Assembly: GCA_903882905.1 (NCBI GenBank)
Contig: CAIRYW010000010.1
Coordinates: 1-54,385 of the forward strand
Origin: an uncultured bacterium
GTDB lineage: Bacteria > Patescibacteriota > Minisyncoccia > Phycocordibacterales > CAIRYW01
DNA: 54,385 nt
Reading direction: 5' to 3'
Shown here: in pieces, positions 42,236 through 52,065 of the stretch
Position numbering within the stretch: position 1 is the first letter of the stretch
Layout: every line of letters starts with the position of its first letter
Notes under the pieces: generated by a model
Database searches by the model: none
Told to the model about the DNA's origin: nothing
The model's input: only the letters and a program-made list of their open reading frames with translations
Translations under genes and position numbers: made by a program

Positions 42236-43486
42236 TTATTGGTTGCTTATCAAAACTTTTGAAAGAGCTGGAGCGGAATTTTTTATAAAATTTTCTGATT
42301 CAGAATTTGCATTTGTTAAGAAACTTTCAAAACTTTTTCCTGTATCTCTCAAAATATCATTTTTAATATAATTTATTCCAATAATTCTTTCTGAAGGAAG
42401 TTCTCCTGGAGTGTTATTTATTGATGCATCCATTATTCCAAAAAGATTCCCGTTCGAATCAAAGGCTCCACCACCAGAACTGCCAACTTGTGCCATCCTT
42501 GTTGAACCGCTATCTAAAAGTGCATTTGACAAAGAATTTAAGTTAAAAGAATTTAACACTGTCGATGGAATATTTAATAAATATAGAGCAGAAGTAATTG
42601 TTGATTTATCAAATACTGGATAACCGACAAGAGTAATATTTTCACCTTTTAATGGAATGTTTTGTGCAAGAGGTGCGCTCCACTCGGCAGGGAAATCACT
42701 CGAATTTAAATTAGGATTTGAATTTCCTCTTTTCACTAATGCATAATCTTTTTCTCCTGTACCAGTAAGTTCGGTACCAATTTTAAAAGCGTTCGTGTGA
42801 GAATAAATCCAAGCAGATGGGACATAAATAGATTTTGCTTCGTAGATTTTTTTTGCTGGTTCACCTTCTCTGATAAAACAAGAAACTGTGCCAGAGGGTT
42901 CTGTATCCGAAAGCATTACATACATTGCAACATGCGCGTTAGTTAAATAAACTCCAGAAGGATCAATTTGGACAGCGCTTCCTACGACTATTTCAATTTG
43001 AGAGCCTCTGATTGCCTGACAATAAATATTTACTACAGCGGCAGAAATTTTTTGATCGACAGTTGATGAATTAGAAAGAAGATTACCAGAAGTCTGTGAG
43101 GTAATATTTTGGGTTATGGCAGGTGATGTTGTTGTCGAGGAAGTTGCTAAATTAGTTTTAGGTATTTTTATTTGTTCTGCGGAGACAATTATTTTTGGCG
43201 GAATATTTTCTGTTGTATTTTGACTAGATGTTGCTTCGCCTTTTTTTGGTTGAGTTTTTTGTGTTGGTCTAATTTCTTTTGGGATCGTTACTGAAGTTGT
43301 TGCCTGTTCTTTCAAATTCGTATTTGAATTTGTTTGGGTGTTTGTTTGTGAATTTGTAGAAGTAGAAACGTTTTGCTCAAGAGCAGATTTAATTTGTGTA
43401 GGTAAAATATTTAAAAAATCACTCGGGTTATATCCAAGGAATGATATTGCATAGATAATTCCAATCGTGACAAATTTTGTTAACAC
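42236..43486 (-). CDS. Secreted trypsin-like serine protease
   Basis: GSAVQIDPSGVYLTNAHVAMYV, SSGGGAFDSNGNLFGI. Confidence 0.8.
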   Translation of the reverse strand: MLTKFVTIGIIYAISFLGYNPSDFLNILPTQIKSALEQNVSTSTNSQTNTQTNSNTNLKEQATTSVTIPKEIRPTQKTQPKKGEATSSQNTTENIPPKIIVSAEQIKIPKTNLATSSTTTSPAITQNITSQTSGNLLSNSSTVDQKISAAVVNIYCQAIRGSQIEIVVGSAVQIDPSGVYLTNAHVAMYVMLSDTEPSGTVSCFIREGEPAKKIYEAKSIYVPSAWIYSHTNAFKIGTELTGTGEKDYALVKRGNSNPNLNSSDFPAEWSAPLAQNIPLKGENITLVGYPVFDKSTITSALYLLNIPSTVLNSFNLNSLSNALLDSGSTRMAQVGSSGGGAFDSNGNLFGIMDASINNTPGELPSERIIGINYIKNDILRDTGKSFESFLTNANSESENFIKNSAPALSKVLISNQ

Positions 43487-43560
43487 ATCGATTATTATAG
43501 CAATTTTGTTTAAACGAACATAAGTACTATAATTGAGATACTAATAATAAAGGTTCGGTT

Positions 43561-44226
43561 ATGAGTAAACAAGATTTAAAATCAAAAGCAATTTCTTTAA
43601 GACGAGAGGGATATTCGTACTCAGATATAAAAAAGAAAATTAATGTTTCTAAGAGTACTTTAAGTTTATGGTTATCATCTTTACCTTATATTCCAAATGA
43701 ATATGCAAGACAAAAAATCGCAAGAGCAAGATTAATTTCAAGTAATGTTAAGAAAAAAAATCGTATTGATTCAATCAATAGGGCGAAGGAAATAGCAAGA
43801 AAGGATATCAATAATTTAACCAAGAGAGATCTATTTATGTTGGGAATAGGTATATATATTGGGGAAGGATCAAAGACACATGATATTGTCAGAGTTTCTA
43901 ATTCAAACCCTGCAATAATAAGGTTCATGGTTGTCTGGTTTCAAAAAATATGCGGACTTGATATAAAAAATTTATCAATACGTTTACATGTCTATCCAGA
44001 CAATGATTTAAAAGAATGTGAGCAATTTTGGGTTAGAGAAACAGGAATATCTACAGCGCAGTTCCTTAAGCCTTACATAGACGTTAGAATAAATAAGAAA
44101 AAGAGTAATGGACGGAAATTGTCATTTGGTACAGCTCATTTATCAATAAGAAGTAATGGAAATGATGAATTTGGAGTAAAATTGTCCAGAAAAATTTGTG
44201 CTTGGATGGATGAAGTGTTAGGATAG
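43561..44226 (+). CDS. HTH + possible LAGLIDADG-like endonuclease-type protein
   Basis: Resolvase-like HTH YSYSDIKKKINVSKSTLSLWL; LGIGIYIGEGSKT. Confidence 0.6.
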   Translation: MSKQDLKSKAISLRREGYSYSDIKKKINVSKSTLSLWLSSLPYIPNEYARQKIARARLISSNVKKKNRIDSINRAKEIARKDINNLTKRDLFMLGIGIYIGEGSKTHDIVRVSNSNPAIIRFMVVWFQKICGLDIKNLSIRLHVYPDNDLKECEQFWVRETGISTAQFLKPYIDVRINKKKSNGRKLSFGTAHLSIRSNGNDEFGVKLSRKICAWMDEVLG

Positions 44227-44237
44227 TAAAAAAATTT

Positions 44238-44308
44238 GCGGGATTAGTTTAATGGTAAAATAGCGGTTTTCCAAACCGCGGACGGGAGTCCGATTCTCCC
44301 ATCCCGCA
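44238..44308 (+). tRNA. tRNA-Gly (anticodon TCC)
   Basis: GCGGGAT/ATCCCGC acceptor, GCGGTTTTCCAAACCGC anticodon arm. Confidence 0.9.
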
Positions 44309-44340
44309 CAAATGTAAAAGAAATATGTTAAAATCTAGCT

Positions 44341-44517
44341 GTGGAACAAGGATTTAAACAAAATGGACAAGAAAACCCAGATGAACAAAAACAAGTAGTT
44401 CCTTCTTCTTTTGACGTACCTCAAGTTGAAACTCCTATTCCAAATGTTGATAGAGCTGGAAAATTAACCCCAGGACAAGAGGAAGATTTAAGAAAGGAAT
44501 TAGAAAAATATAAGTAA
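44341..44517 (+). CDS. Small acidic protein (58 aa, GTG start)
   Basis: VEQGFKQNGQENPDEQKQVVPSSFDVPQVETPIPNVDRAGKLTPGQEEDLRKELEKYK, followed by a terminator at 44521-44545. Confidence 0.55.
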   Translation: MEQGFKQNGQENPDEQKQVVPSSFDVPQVETPIPNVDRAGKLTPGQEEDLRKELEKYK

Positions 44518-44584
44518 ACTAAAAACCGCCCAATGGGCGGTTTTTAGTAAGTGATAAAAGAATTATCGCGATAATTCTTTTGGA

Positions 44585-44857
44585 TTATTTTACAGCGTCC
44601 TTTAGAGCTTTTGCTGCTCTGAATTTAGGAACTTTTGTTGCTGCAACTTTTACTGTTTCTCCTGTTCTTGGGTTTCTAGCGTTTCTTGCAGCTCGAGCTT
44701 TTACTGAGAAAATCCCTAGTCCTGCGATTGAAACTTCGTCTCCCTTCTTTAGGCTTGAAACAATACTGCTTAATACAGTGTCAACAACAGACTCAGCCTG
44801 CACCTTTGTGCCACCAAGTACTCCGTGAACTGCTTCTACGATACCTTGCTTGTTCAT
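44585..44857 (-). CDS. hup: HU family DNA-binding protein
   Basis: MNKQGIVEAVHGVLGGTKVQAESVVDTVLSSIVSSLKKGDEVSIAGLGIFSVKARAARNARNPRTGETV. Confidence 0.95.
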   Translation of the reverse strand: MNKQGIVEAVHGVLGGTKVQAESVVDTVLSSIVSSLKKGDEVSIAGLGIFSVKARAARNARNPRTGETVKVAATKVPKFRAAKALKDAVK

Positions 44858-44950
44858 ATTTTTTTTAAATTAAATTATTAATTCGACCCCTTATATTATC
44901 AATCTAATTATAGATTATAAGGTTTTTTTAGCAAATAGGATAGAAAAATA

Positions 44951-44980
44951 AAAAGTCGCGCCCAAAGGGCGCGACTTTTT
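44951..44980. terminator. Hairpin AAAAGTCGCGCCC AAA GGGCGCGACTTTTT
   Basis: Perfect inverted repeat with T tract. Confidence 0.9.
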
Positions 44981-45005
44981 CTTTTTATTCACTTTAAACT
45001 AAAAA

Positions 45006-46535
45006 CTACCGTGCTATTTCTACAACTTTATTTTCTCGAATGACAGTCACTCTAATTTCTCCAGGATATTTTAATTCAGCTTCAATCTTCTGAGCAATAT
45101 TTTTTGCTAGTTCAAAAGCTTGAAGATCATTAATTTCTGTTGGTTTTACAAACACTCTGATTTCTCTTCCTGCTTGTAGGGCATAAACTTTTTCTATTCC
45201 ACCAAAACTATTTGCAATTGCCTCTAGATCAGCAAGTCTCTTTAGATAATTTTCAACACTGTCTCTTCTTGCTCCTGGGCGTCCTCCAGAAATTGCATCT
45301 GCAGTCTGAACAATTCTTGATTCAAGTGTTTCATAAGGATATTCTTCGTGGTGGGATTCCATTGATTTGATAATTTCTTCACTTGCTCCAAATTTTTGAA
45401 GAATTCTTCTACCAATTTCAACGTGAGTTCCTTGAACTTCATGATCAACAGCTTTTCCAATGTCGTGAAGAAGAGCTCCCGCTTTTGTTACAGCCACATT
45501 TGCTCCAAGTTCTTCTGCAATCATTCCAGCAATGTGAGTCATCTCTATTGAGTGTTGCAAAACATTCTGGCCGTAACTTGTTCTGAAATATAATCTTCCT
45601 AAAATTGAAATAATTCTTGGATCTAGATTGAATACTCCACATTCAAAAGCTGCTTGCTCACCTTTTTCTTTAATAATTTTATTTATTTCCCCCTTAGCTT
45701 TCTCAACTTCTTTTTCGATTTTTACAGGTTGGATTCTTCCGTCAATAATAAGGTTTTCTAGGGCTACTTTAGCAATTGCGCGTCTGACAGGATCAAAACA
45801 AGAAATTGTGATTGTACCTGGTGTATCATCAACAATGACTTCAACCCCGGTTTCTCTTTCAAATGATTTAATATTTCTTCCTTCTTTTCCAATAATTTTT
45901 CCTTTGAGTTCATCAGATGGAATGTTTACTGAAGTTACAAAAATATCAGGACTAACAGAATTTGCTAGACGCTGAATAGATGTTGTAAGAATTTCTTTTG
46001 CTTTGTTTTCTAATCTTTCTTCACCGTTTTGTTCAAGTTTGCGAAGTCTTGTAAGAATAGCTTCTTCTTGTTCGACTTCTGTTTCTTTTACAATTTTTTC
46101 AAAAGCTTCATCATGAGTCATCTTGGCAATTTTTTCTAATTCTTGCCTTTTTGATGCCTCCATTGCATCAATTTTATCTTTTTTCTCTCTGAGTTCTCCG
46201 ATTTTTGCTTTCATCTCCTCAACTTCTTTTTCAATATCAGATTGCCTTCGATCAAGTAGACCTTCCTTGGCAATCAAGCGATCTTCCGTCTTTTTTATCT
46301 TTTCATCTTTTTCTTTCAACTCTTCACGAACAGATTTCAAAGTCTTTGCAGCTTCTTCTTCTGCGTTCAAAGTTATTTTCTTTGCTTCTTCTTTAGCTCC
46401 CAACATCAATTGTTTGATGTCGCTTTCAATTGTGCCTTTTTTGCTCAAGGCCAAGAGCACTCGGAAAAAATATCCGAGTATGATACCTACGACCCCCGCA
46501 AGGGCGACAAGTAAGAATACAAGTTTTAATGACAT
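45006..46535 (-). CDS. rny: Ribonuclease Y
   Basis: N-terminal TM + coiled coil, KH GRNIKSFERETGVEVIVDDTP, HD ALLHDIGKAVDHEV. Confidence 0.97.
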   Translation of the reverse strand: MSLKLVFLLVALAGVVGIILGYFFRVLLALSKKGTIESDIKQLMLGAKEEAKKITLNAEEEAAKTLKSVREELKEKDEKIKKTEDRLIAKEGLLDRRQSDIEKEVEEMKAKIGELREKKDKIDAMEASKRQELEKIAKMTHDEAFEKIVKETEVEQEEAILTRLRKLEQNGEERLENKAKEILTTSIQRLANSVSPDIFVTSVNIPSDELKGKIIGKEGRNIKSFERETGVEVIVDDTPGTITISCFDPVRRAIAKVALENLIIDGRIQPVKIEKEVEKAKGEINKIIKEKGEQAAFECGVFNLDPRIISILGRLYFRTSYGQNVLQHSIEMTHIAGMIAEELGANVAVTKAGALLHDIGKAVDHEVQGTHVEIGRRILQKFGASEEIIKSMESHHEEYPYETLESRIVQTADAISGGRPGARRDSVENYLKRLADLEAIANSFGGIEKVYALQAGREIRVFVKPTEINDLQAFELAKNIAQKIEAELKYPGEIRVTVIRENKVVEIAR

Positions 46536-46783
46536 AAGCGATTAGTTCGCTTCCAGTTGATCTTTGCCGTTTTTTATAAGTTTTTTCAAAATTAAAGTCA
46601 TCTTTTTCTCAGAAAACGTCTCGGAATTTCTAGTTGCGAAAATATAAATTAACATAGTAATGAGTCTTTACTATACATAATTAAGTAAATTTTGTCCAAT
46701 TTTACCAAAAAAACAAAATAGCCCCGGCGAAGCCGGGGCATTTCTTGTAATTTTCCTAAAAGCTATCACCTAACAGCTGTAAG

Positions 46784-47359
46784 CTATATAACCTTATCAA
46801 TTATTCCGTACTTTTTAGCCTCCTCAGAATTCATGAAAAAGTCTCTATCTCCGTCTTTTTCTATCTTTGAAAGCGGTTGACCAGTGTTTTTTGCTAAGAT
46901 TTTGTTCAAGACCTCGCGATTTTTGAGGATTCTTTTGGCACTAATCTCAATGTCTGATGCTTGTCCTTCTGCTCCGCCATGGGGTTGATGGATCATAACC
47001 TCAGAGTTTTCTAGTGAAAATCTCTTTCCTTTTGCTCCAGCAGAAAGTATTACCGCCCCCATAGAAGCAGCCATTCCAATACAAATTGTTGAGACATCAT
47101 TTTTTATGTGGTTCATGGTGTCGATAATGGCAAGGCCTGAAGTGATAACTCCTCCAGGCGAGTTGATATATAGAGTAATGTCTTTCTTTGGATCTTCCGA
47201 TTGAAGAAAAAGAAGCTGGGCAATAACTGTACTTGCAACAGCGTCATCAATCGGTCCGCCAAGAAAAATGATGTTTTCTTTTAGAAGTCGTGAATAAATA
47301 TCGTAGGCTCTTTCGCCTAGATTTGTTTTTTCTATAACTGTTGGGATTAAATAACTCAT
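46784..47359 (-). CDS. clpP: ATP-dependent Clp protease proteolytic subunit
   Basis: [61 protein letters not shown]. Confidence 0.97.
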   Translation of the reverse strand: MSYLIPTVIEKTNLGERAYDIYSRLLKENIIFLGGPIDDAVASTVIAQLLFLQSEDPKKDITLYINSPGGVITSGLAIIDTMNHIKNDVSTICIGMAASMGAVILSAGAKGKRFSLENSEVMIHQPHGGAEGQASDIEISAKRILKNREVLNKILAKNTGQPLSKIEKDGDRDFFMNSEEAKKYGIIDKVI

Positions 47360-47460
47360 ATGTGTATTTTATTAAGCCGAATATGATTAAAGAATATTGC
47401 AAACAAGAAAATAGTCAACCCAGCACTTTCTTTTCTAAAAAAAGAAAGTGCTAGGCAAGA

Positions 47461-47490
47461 AAAAAGCCGACACCGCGAAGCGGTGTCGGC
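47461..47490. terminator. Hairpin GCCGACACCGC GAA GCGGTGTCGGC
   Basis: Perfect inverted repeat. Confidence 0.85.
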
Positions 47491-47509
47491 CTAATCTTTA
47501 ATTTATAAT

Positions 47510-48616
47510 CTATTCACCAATTGTTACTGGTTTTCCATTTTCAATTTGCCTTACGGTTGCTTGTGACACTATGATTCCATCCTTATCAATTGAAAGATTT
47601 CCCATTACACCTTGAAAGTTTTGGATCTTTGCAAAGGCATCGCGAATTTCTTGTCGAGAAGGTTTTGTCTTTCCATCGCCTGTATTTTCTACAGTCTGCA
47701 CAATCATATTTATGACATCTGCTCCGTTTCCTGCACCAACTTTTGGATTTGTATTATATGTCTTTGTGAATTCATTAACAAACTTTTGATTTGGGTTTGA
47801 AGCATTTACATACCACTCTCCTTCAAAAAGTTGAGGTTGATCTGTAAATTCGAAGGATTCAACGCCTGTAAAAGGAGTTTTGATTCCAAGATCTCTGATT
47901 TGTTTTGCAAGAATCTCAATAGATGGCGAAGTTGCTTCTAGAATATAAATGTCAGCAGGATGAGTTTTTGCTTTATTTATTATGGTTCTAAAGTCAGTTT
48001 CATTGCCATTAAATTTTTCATCATCAGAAATATTTATTCCTGCGTTCGGTAAATCTTTTTTGATTGAATTCATTACCGCTTGTACTCCAGGTTGGTTTTG
48101 CTCGAAGATTACAACGTTTTTGATATTTCTTTTTACCAATTCCTTAGCCGTAAGAGAACTTTCTTCGTATGGAGGTGTCCAGTGCACGAAATTGTAATCA
48201 CCTATCGCTACCTTTGGATCAGAGGCGATACTATTTACGTGTAAGATTTTTGCATTTTCTGCAATTGGGCTTACTGCATTTCCAACAGGAGAACCAAATG
48301 ATAGTAATACATCAACATTATCTGAATTAATAAGTTTACTTGCTGTTGACGCTCCTGTAGTTGGGTCAAATTTATCATCCTCAAATATAACTTCGTACTT
48401 ATATTTTGTTTTAGGCAAATCTTTTATTGCAAGATTTATTCCGTCCTTATAACTTTCCCCAAGAAAGGCAAGATCACCTGTAAGGGGAGCACTTACTCCT
48501 ATTTTTATTGTTTGCTCATCTGATACCTGTGAATTTTTTTCACTATTAATGACTACAAACAATCCGACAACTATTGCTACTAAAACCACGATTCCTAATA
48601 TAATTTTCTTTTTCAT
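47510..48616 (-). CDS. ABC transporter substrate-binding protein (branched-chain amino acid/LivK-like)
   Basis: TIKIGVSAPLTGDLAFLGESYKDGINLAIKDL... Confidence 0.9.
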   Translation of the reverse strand: MKKKIILGIVVLVAIVVGLFVVINSEKNSQVSDEQTIKIGVSAPLTGDLAFLGESYKDGINLAIKDLPKTKYKYEVIFEDDKFDPTTGASTASKLINSDNVDVLLSFGSPVGNAVSPIAENAKILHVNSIASDPKVAIGDYNFVHWTPPYEESSLTAKELVKRNIKNVVIFEQNQPGVQAVMNSIKKDLPNAGINISDDEKFNGNETDFRTIINKAKTHPADIYILEATSPSIEILAKQIRDLGIKTPFTGVESFEFTDQPQLFEGEWYVNASNPNQKFVNEFTKTYNTNPKVGAGNGADVINMIVQTVENTGDGKTKPSRQEIRDAFAKIQNFQGVMGNLSIDKDGIIVSQATVRQIENGKPVTIGE

Positions 48617-48795
48617 ATATTATTGTTTAATTTATAACTCAACTCTAATGCAACAATTATACAGTTACGTCAATGATTGTAGGAAAAGAAAATCAATATT
48701 TTAAAATAAAGGCTTATAAAATAAGGGTATTTAATATATAAAAATATTTTGTTGGTAATAATTGACAAAAAAATAAGAAGGTTTAAGCTATATAT

Positions 48796-49599
48796 ATGGA
48801 TATAAAAAACACTGATTTACCAAAAAAGCTTGAAAAATCAGGGCTTTCTCAGAAGGAGTCTTTGGTTTACACATCCCTGATTGAATTGGGAGGAGCTTAC
48901 CCTTCACGTATTTCTCAATATACAGGATTGAATAGAACGACTGTTTATGAGATTCTCTTACATCTTTCAGTAAAAGGTCTTATTACTGAGATTGAAAAGA
49001 AGAATAAGTTGTTCTATCAAATCGAGGAACCAAAAAAATTATTGCGGTTTGCTAAAGATAAAATGAGAATTGCTGAGGATGAAATATTTACTATTGAAAA
49101 AATTTTGCCAGATATAGAAGGAATTGTTTCTTTGTCATCTCATAAACCAAAGATAAAATACTTCGAAGGGGAATCAGGAGCCTTGGCAATATATGCAGAC
49201 CATATAAATGTCGACAAACCATACGAAATGCTTGCGTGGGCTAACTCTTCAGAACTTGAAGTATTTTTACCATCAGATTTTTTTGAGCACTACAGAAAGA
49301 CAAAAGAAGAAAAAAATATTACCACCAGAGGAATACTTCCTGGAGGTGAAGAGGGACTTTCTTTTCTTCAGAGAAGATACAGTCAGTTAAAAAAAGAGAT
49401 AATGCCTGAAATAAGATATGTTGATCCTAAAGATTTTCCTTTTAAAGCTGAGATAACAATTTACGCAGAAAATAAAGTTTCAATTGTAAATCTTTTGAAA
49501 GGTGTTTCTTCTGGAGTTATCATAGAAGACGATACGATTCACGGATTGATGAAAATGATTTTTGAATTATCGTGGAAAGGAGCAGAAAAAAATATTTAG
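48796..49599 (+). CDS. TrmB-family transcriptional regulator
   Basis: EKSGLSQKESLVYTSLIELGGAYPSRISQYTGLNRTTVYEILLHLSVKGLI. Confidence 0.85.
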   Translation: MDIKNTDLPKKLEKSGLSQKESLVYTSLIELGGAYPSRISQYTGLNRTTVYEILLHLSVKGLITEIEKKNKLFYQIEEPKKLLRFAKDKMRIAEDEIFTIEKILPDIEGIVSLSSHKPKIKYFEGESGALAIYADHINVDKPYEMLAWANSSELEVFLPSDFFEHYRKTKEEKNITTRGILPGGEEGLSFLQRRYSQLKKEIMPEIRYVDPKDFPFKAEITIYAENKVSIVNLLKGVSSGVIIEDDTIHGLMKMIFELSWKGAEKNI

Positions 49600-49602
49600 T
49601 AA

Positions 49603-50142
49603 ATGAAAAAACTTAAAATTTTAGAAATAGGTGATAAAAAGCTTTGGGAAAAATCAAAGCCGGTGAAAAATCCTGGATCAAAGGAAGTTTTAGATTTGGC
49701 TAAAAATTTAATTCAGATCTGTAAGAAATCTAAGGGGGTTGGAATTTCTGCACCGCAAATTGGAAAAAATATTGATTTATTTATTATTTGGAGCAAACCA
49801 AACAAAAGATACCCGAATGCTCCAAAGTTTGGACCAGAAGTGGTGATTAATCCAAAAATTTTAAGTAAATCGAAAAAAGAAGTAAAAGATTTTGAAGGAT
49901 GTCTTTCTATCCCAGGAATTAGAACAAAAGTTTTTAGAGCAAAAAATATTGAGGTAACGTATACAAATCTCGGTGGAATTAAAGTCAAACAAAAATTTTC
50001 TGATTTTGTTGCAAGAATTTTTCAACATGAGTTTGACCATCTTCAAGGAATTTTAATTTTAGACCGTGCAAATCCAAAAGAAATTTATTCTGAAAAAGAG
50101 TTTAAAAAGATATTGAAAACTTATTTGACTAAACGTAGATGA
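49603..50142 (+). CDS. def: Peptide deformylase
   Basis: GVGISAPQIG, EGCLSIPG, FQHEFDHLQGIL. Confidence 0.96.
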   Translation: MKKLKILEIGDKKLWEKSKPVKNPGSKEVLDLAKNLIQICKKSKGVGISAPQIGKNIDLFIIWSKPNKRYPNAPKFGPEVVINPKILSKSKKEVKDFEGCLSIPGIRTKVFRAKNIEVTYTNLGGIKVKQKFSDFVARIFQHEFDHLQGILILDRANPKEIYSEKEFKKILKTYLTKRR

Positions 50143-50561
50143 CTTGAGCCTTTTTTGTCGTGGGGAAAGACACCGCCATTAAACATATTTACACAATAAG
50201 CCTGGTCCCACCTTTCAAAATGTTCTTTTGTTTTCTTGTTGTATTCTTCCTTATTTCTATACATAGGTGCATCTATACACCAGTAAGTTGCACCACCATT
50301 TCTATCAAAACCTTCAATATTGTTTTCTTGTGCAAATATTAATTCTTCAACAGTTGGAATTCTCCAGGGCTTATCTTTATTTGATGAATTTTCTTCAATT
50401 AATTTTTCTTGAACTTGAGCCCATGTTAAATCAGGGAAATCAGTGTGCCACTCTAGAGCCTTTAAAATTTCAGGATTAAATTCGTAGTCGAGTTTAGTCT
50501 AAAATTTTACAGGTTCAATAGGATCAGTATGTAAATTTTGTTGAGGGACTTGTTCATCCAT
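50121..50561 (-). pseudogene. Gene with in-frame TAG at 50499-50501; DUF1566/Lcl-like C-terminal region
   Basis: MDEQVPQQNLHTDPIEPVKF*TKLDYEFNPEILKALEWHTDFPDLTWAQVQEKLIEENSSNKDKPWRIPTVEELIFAQENNIEGFDRNGGATYWCIDAPMY... Confidence 0.65.
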
Positions 50562-50680
50562 CTCTTTATTATACACAAATTCAAAACAGATTTTTTCTGA
50601 GAAAGAATTTAAGAAAATAATAAAAAAGAAATAGTCAAAAGGCTTGCAATTTGCGGATAATTTTTGTACTCTGAAAATCT

Positions 50681-51082
50681 ATGTTGTCCTTTATCACAAA
50701 CCCGCTAGTTGTCGGTTTCGTTTTTCTCGCGGCCGTCGGAATTTTTGTTTTTATTATGCCCATCATTAGGGCTTTGGTCTTCAAAAAGAAGATCGCAAAA
50801 TTGATTCGTTGGTCTGGAGAGAACCCAAACGCGCTAACAACAGAAGCAGAACCAGCAAAGATTTTTGCTGAACTCAAGGATCTCCGTAAGAAGCTTAAAG
50901 GAGATTGGCCTCGGTTTATCAAAAGGCCACGGAAAATTATTGGTCTATTGATTCATATCGAGACCTATCCAGCTTCGTGCTTAAGAATTTCAGGGCTTGC
51001 TCTGAATAATTTGCTCGAAGACGGGGTTCCTGAAGTTCGCAAGGAAGTGACGCTGTGTCTGGATTTTGAGCAAAGCCCTTAG
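50681..51082 (+). CDS. Membrane-anchored ORFan with elevated GC
   Basis: N-terminal TM; followed by GCCCTTAGTAGAAGGGC-T8 terminator. Confidence 0.55.
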   Translation: MLSFITNPLVVGFVFLAAVGIFVFIMPIIRALVFKKKIAKLIRWSGENPNALTTEAEPAKIFAELKDLRKKLKGDWPRFIKRPRKIIGLLIHIETYPASCLRISGLALNNLLEDGVPEVRKEVTLCLDFEQSP

Positions 51083-51129
51083 TAGAAGGGCATTTTTTTT
51101 ACCCGATATGTTAAGATTTCCATATTCGT

Positions 51130-51316
51130 CCCGTTAGAGAACATTCAGTTAGGAACTCGAGATAAATATTACATAACCACACAATGACAATTACTTACAC
51201 AAAATCAAACATACTACGGAAGCGCTTTTACATCACAATGTCTTCACATATAAACAGTCGTAATTTAACAAAACTAATGTCGGAAGCACTCACAAGCGCT
51301 TCCTTTCTCTAACGGG
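51130..51316. repeat. Element bounded by inverted CCCGTTAGAGA...TCTCTAACGGG, abutting the rsmE start
   Basis: 11-bp inverted termini matching those at 10155/10268. Confidence 0.65.
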
Positions 51317-52018
51317 ATGAGATTACATAGATTTTACACAGAGGAAAAAATTAATTTAAATAAAGAACTAAATCTTTCAGACAAGGATTTGATAAATCAG
51401 ATCAGAAATGTTTTTAGAATGCAGAAAGGCCAAAGTGTAATTCTTTTTGATGGGTCTGGGTTTGACTATGTATCTGAAATTTTGGTTTTGGAAAAGATGA
51501 AAATGATTGTGATGTCAAAAGAAAAAAAAGAATCAGTAATGCCAAAAAAAGAGATAACGTTATTTCAAGCTTTAATAAAAAAAGATAATTTTGAATTGAT
51601 TGCAGAAAAATGCACTGAAATTGGGATAACCAATTTTGTACCAGTGCTTTGTGAGCGGAGTGAAAAGAAAAATTTGAATATTGAGAGGATAGAGAAAATT
51701 TTAAAAGAAGCAACGGAGCAGTCTGGTAGAGGAAATATTCCTAAAATTTTTTCTGTATTAGAATTTTATGATTTACCTTTTGGTGAAATGCCAATCCTTG
51801 TGGCAGATTTTGGTGGAGAAAATGTTAAGAAAATAAATTTTCCAAACAAGTGTGGAATATTAATCGGTCCAGAAGGAGGATTTTCGGATGATGAAAGAAA
51901 TTTTTTGAAAGATTTAGCTATGCAAAAAGAAGGTGGCGTAAAAATTGTTTCTTTAGGCGAAACAGTTCTTCGTGCCGAAACTGCAGCGATTGTTGCGAGT
52001 GGTTTTGTGATGAATTAG
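51317..52018 (+). CDS. rsmE: 16S rRNA (uracil1498-N3)-methyltransferase
   Basis: MRLHRFYTEE, CTEIGITNFVPVLCERSE, GILIGPEGGFSDDE, LGETVLRAETAAIVA. Confidence 0.95.
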   Translation: MRLHRFYTEEKINLNKELNLSDKDLINQIRNVFRMQKGQSVILFDGSGFDYVSEILVLEKMKMIVMSKEKKESVMPKKEITLFQALIKKDNFELIAEKCTEIGITNFVPVLCERSEKKNLNIERIEKILKEATEQSGRGNIPKIFSVLEFYDLPFGEMPILVADFGGENVKKINFPNKCGILIGPEGGFSDDERNFLKDLAMQKEGGVKIVSLGETVLRAETAAIVASGFVMN

Positions 52019-52026
52019 ATTAAAAA

Positions 52027-52064
52027 CAAAACAGCCCCGCGCAAAGCGCGGGGCTGTTTTTTTT
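52027..52064. terminator. Hairpin AACAGCCCCGCGC AAA GCGCGGGGCTGTTTTTTTT
   Basis: Strong GC stem with U tract. Confidence 0.92.
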
Positions 52065-52065
52065 A

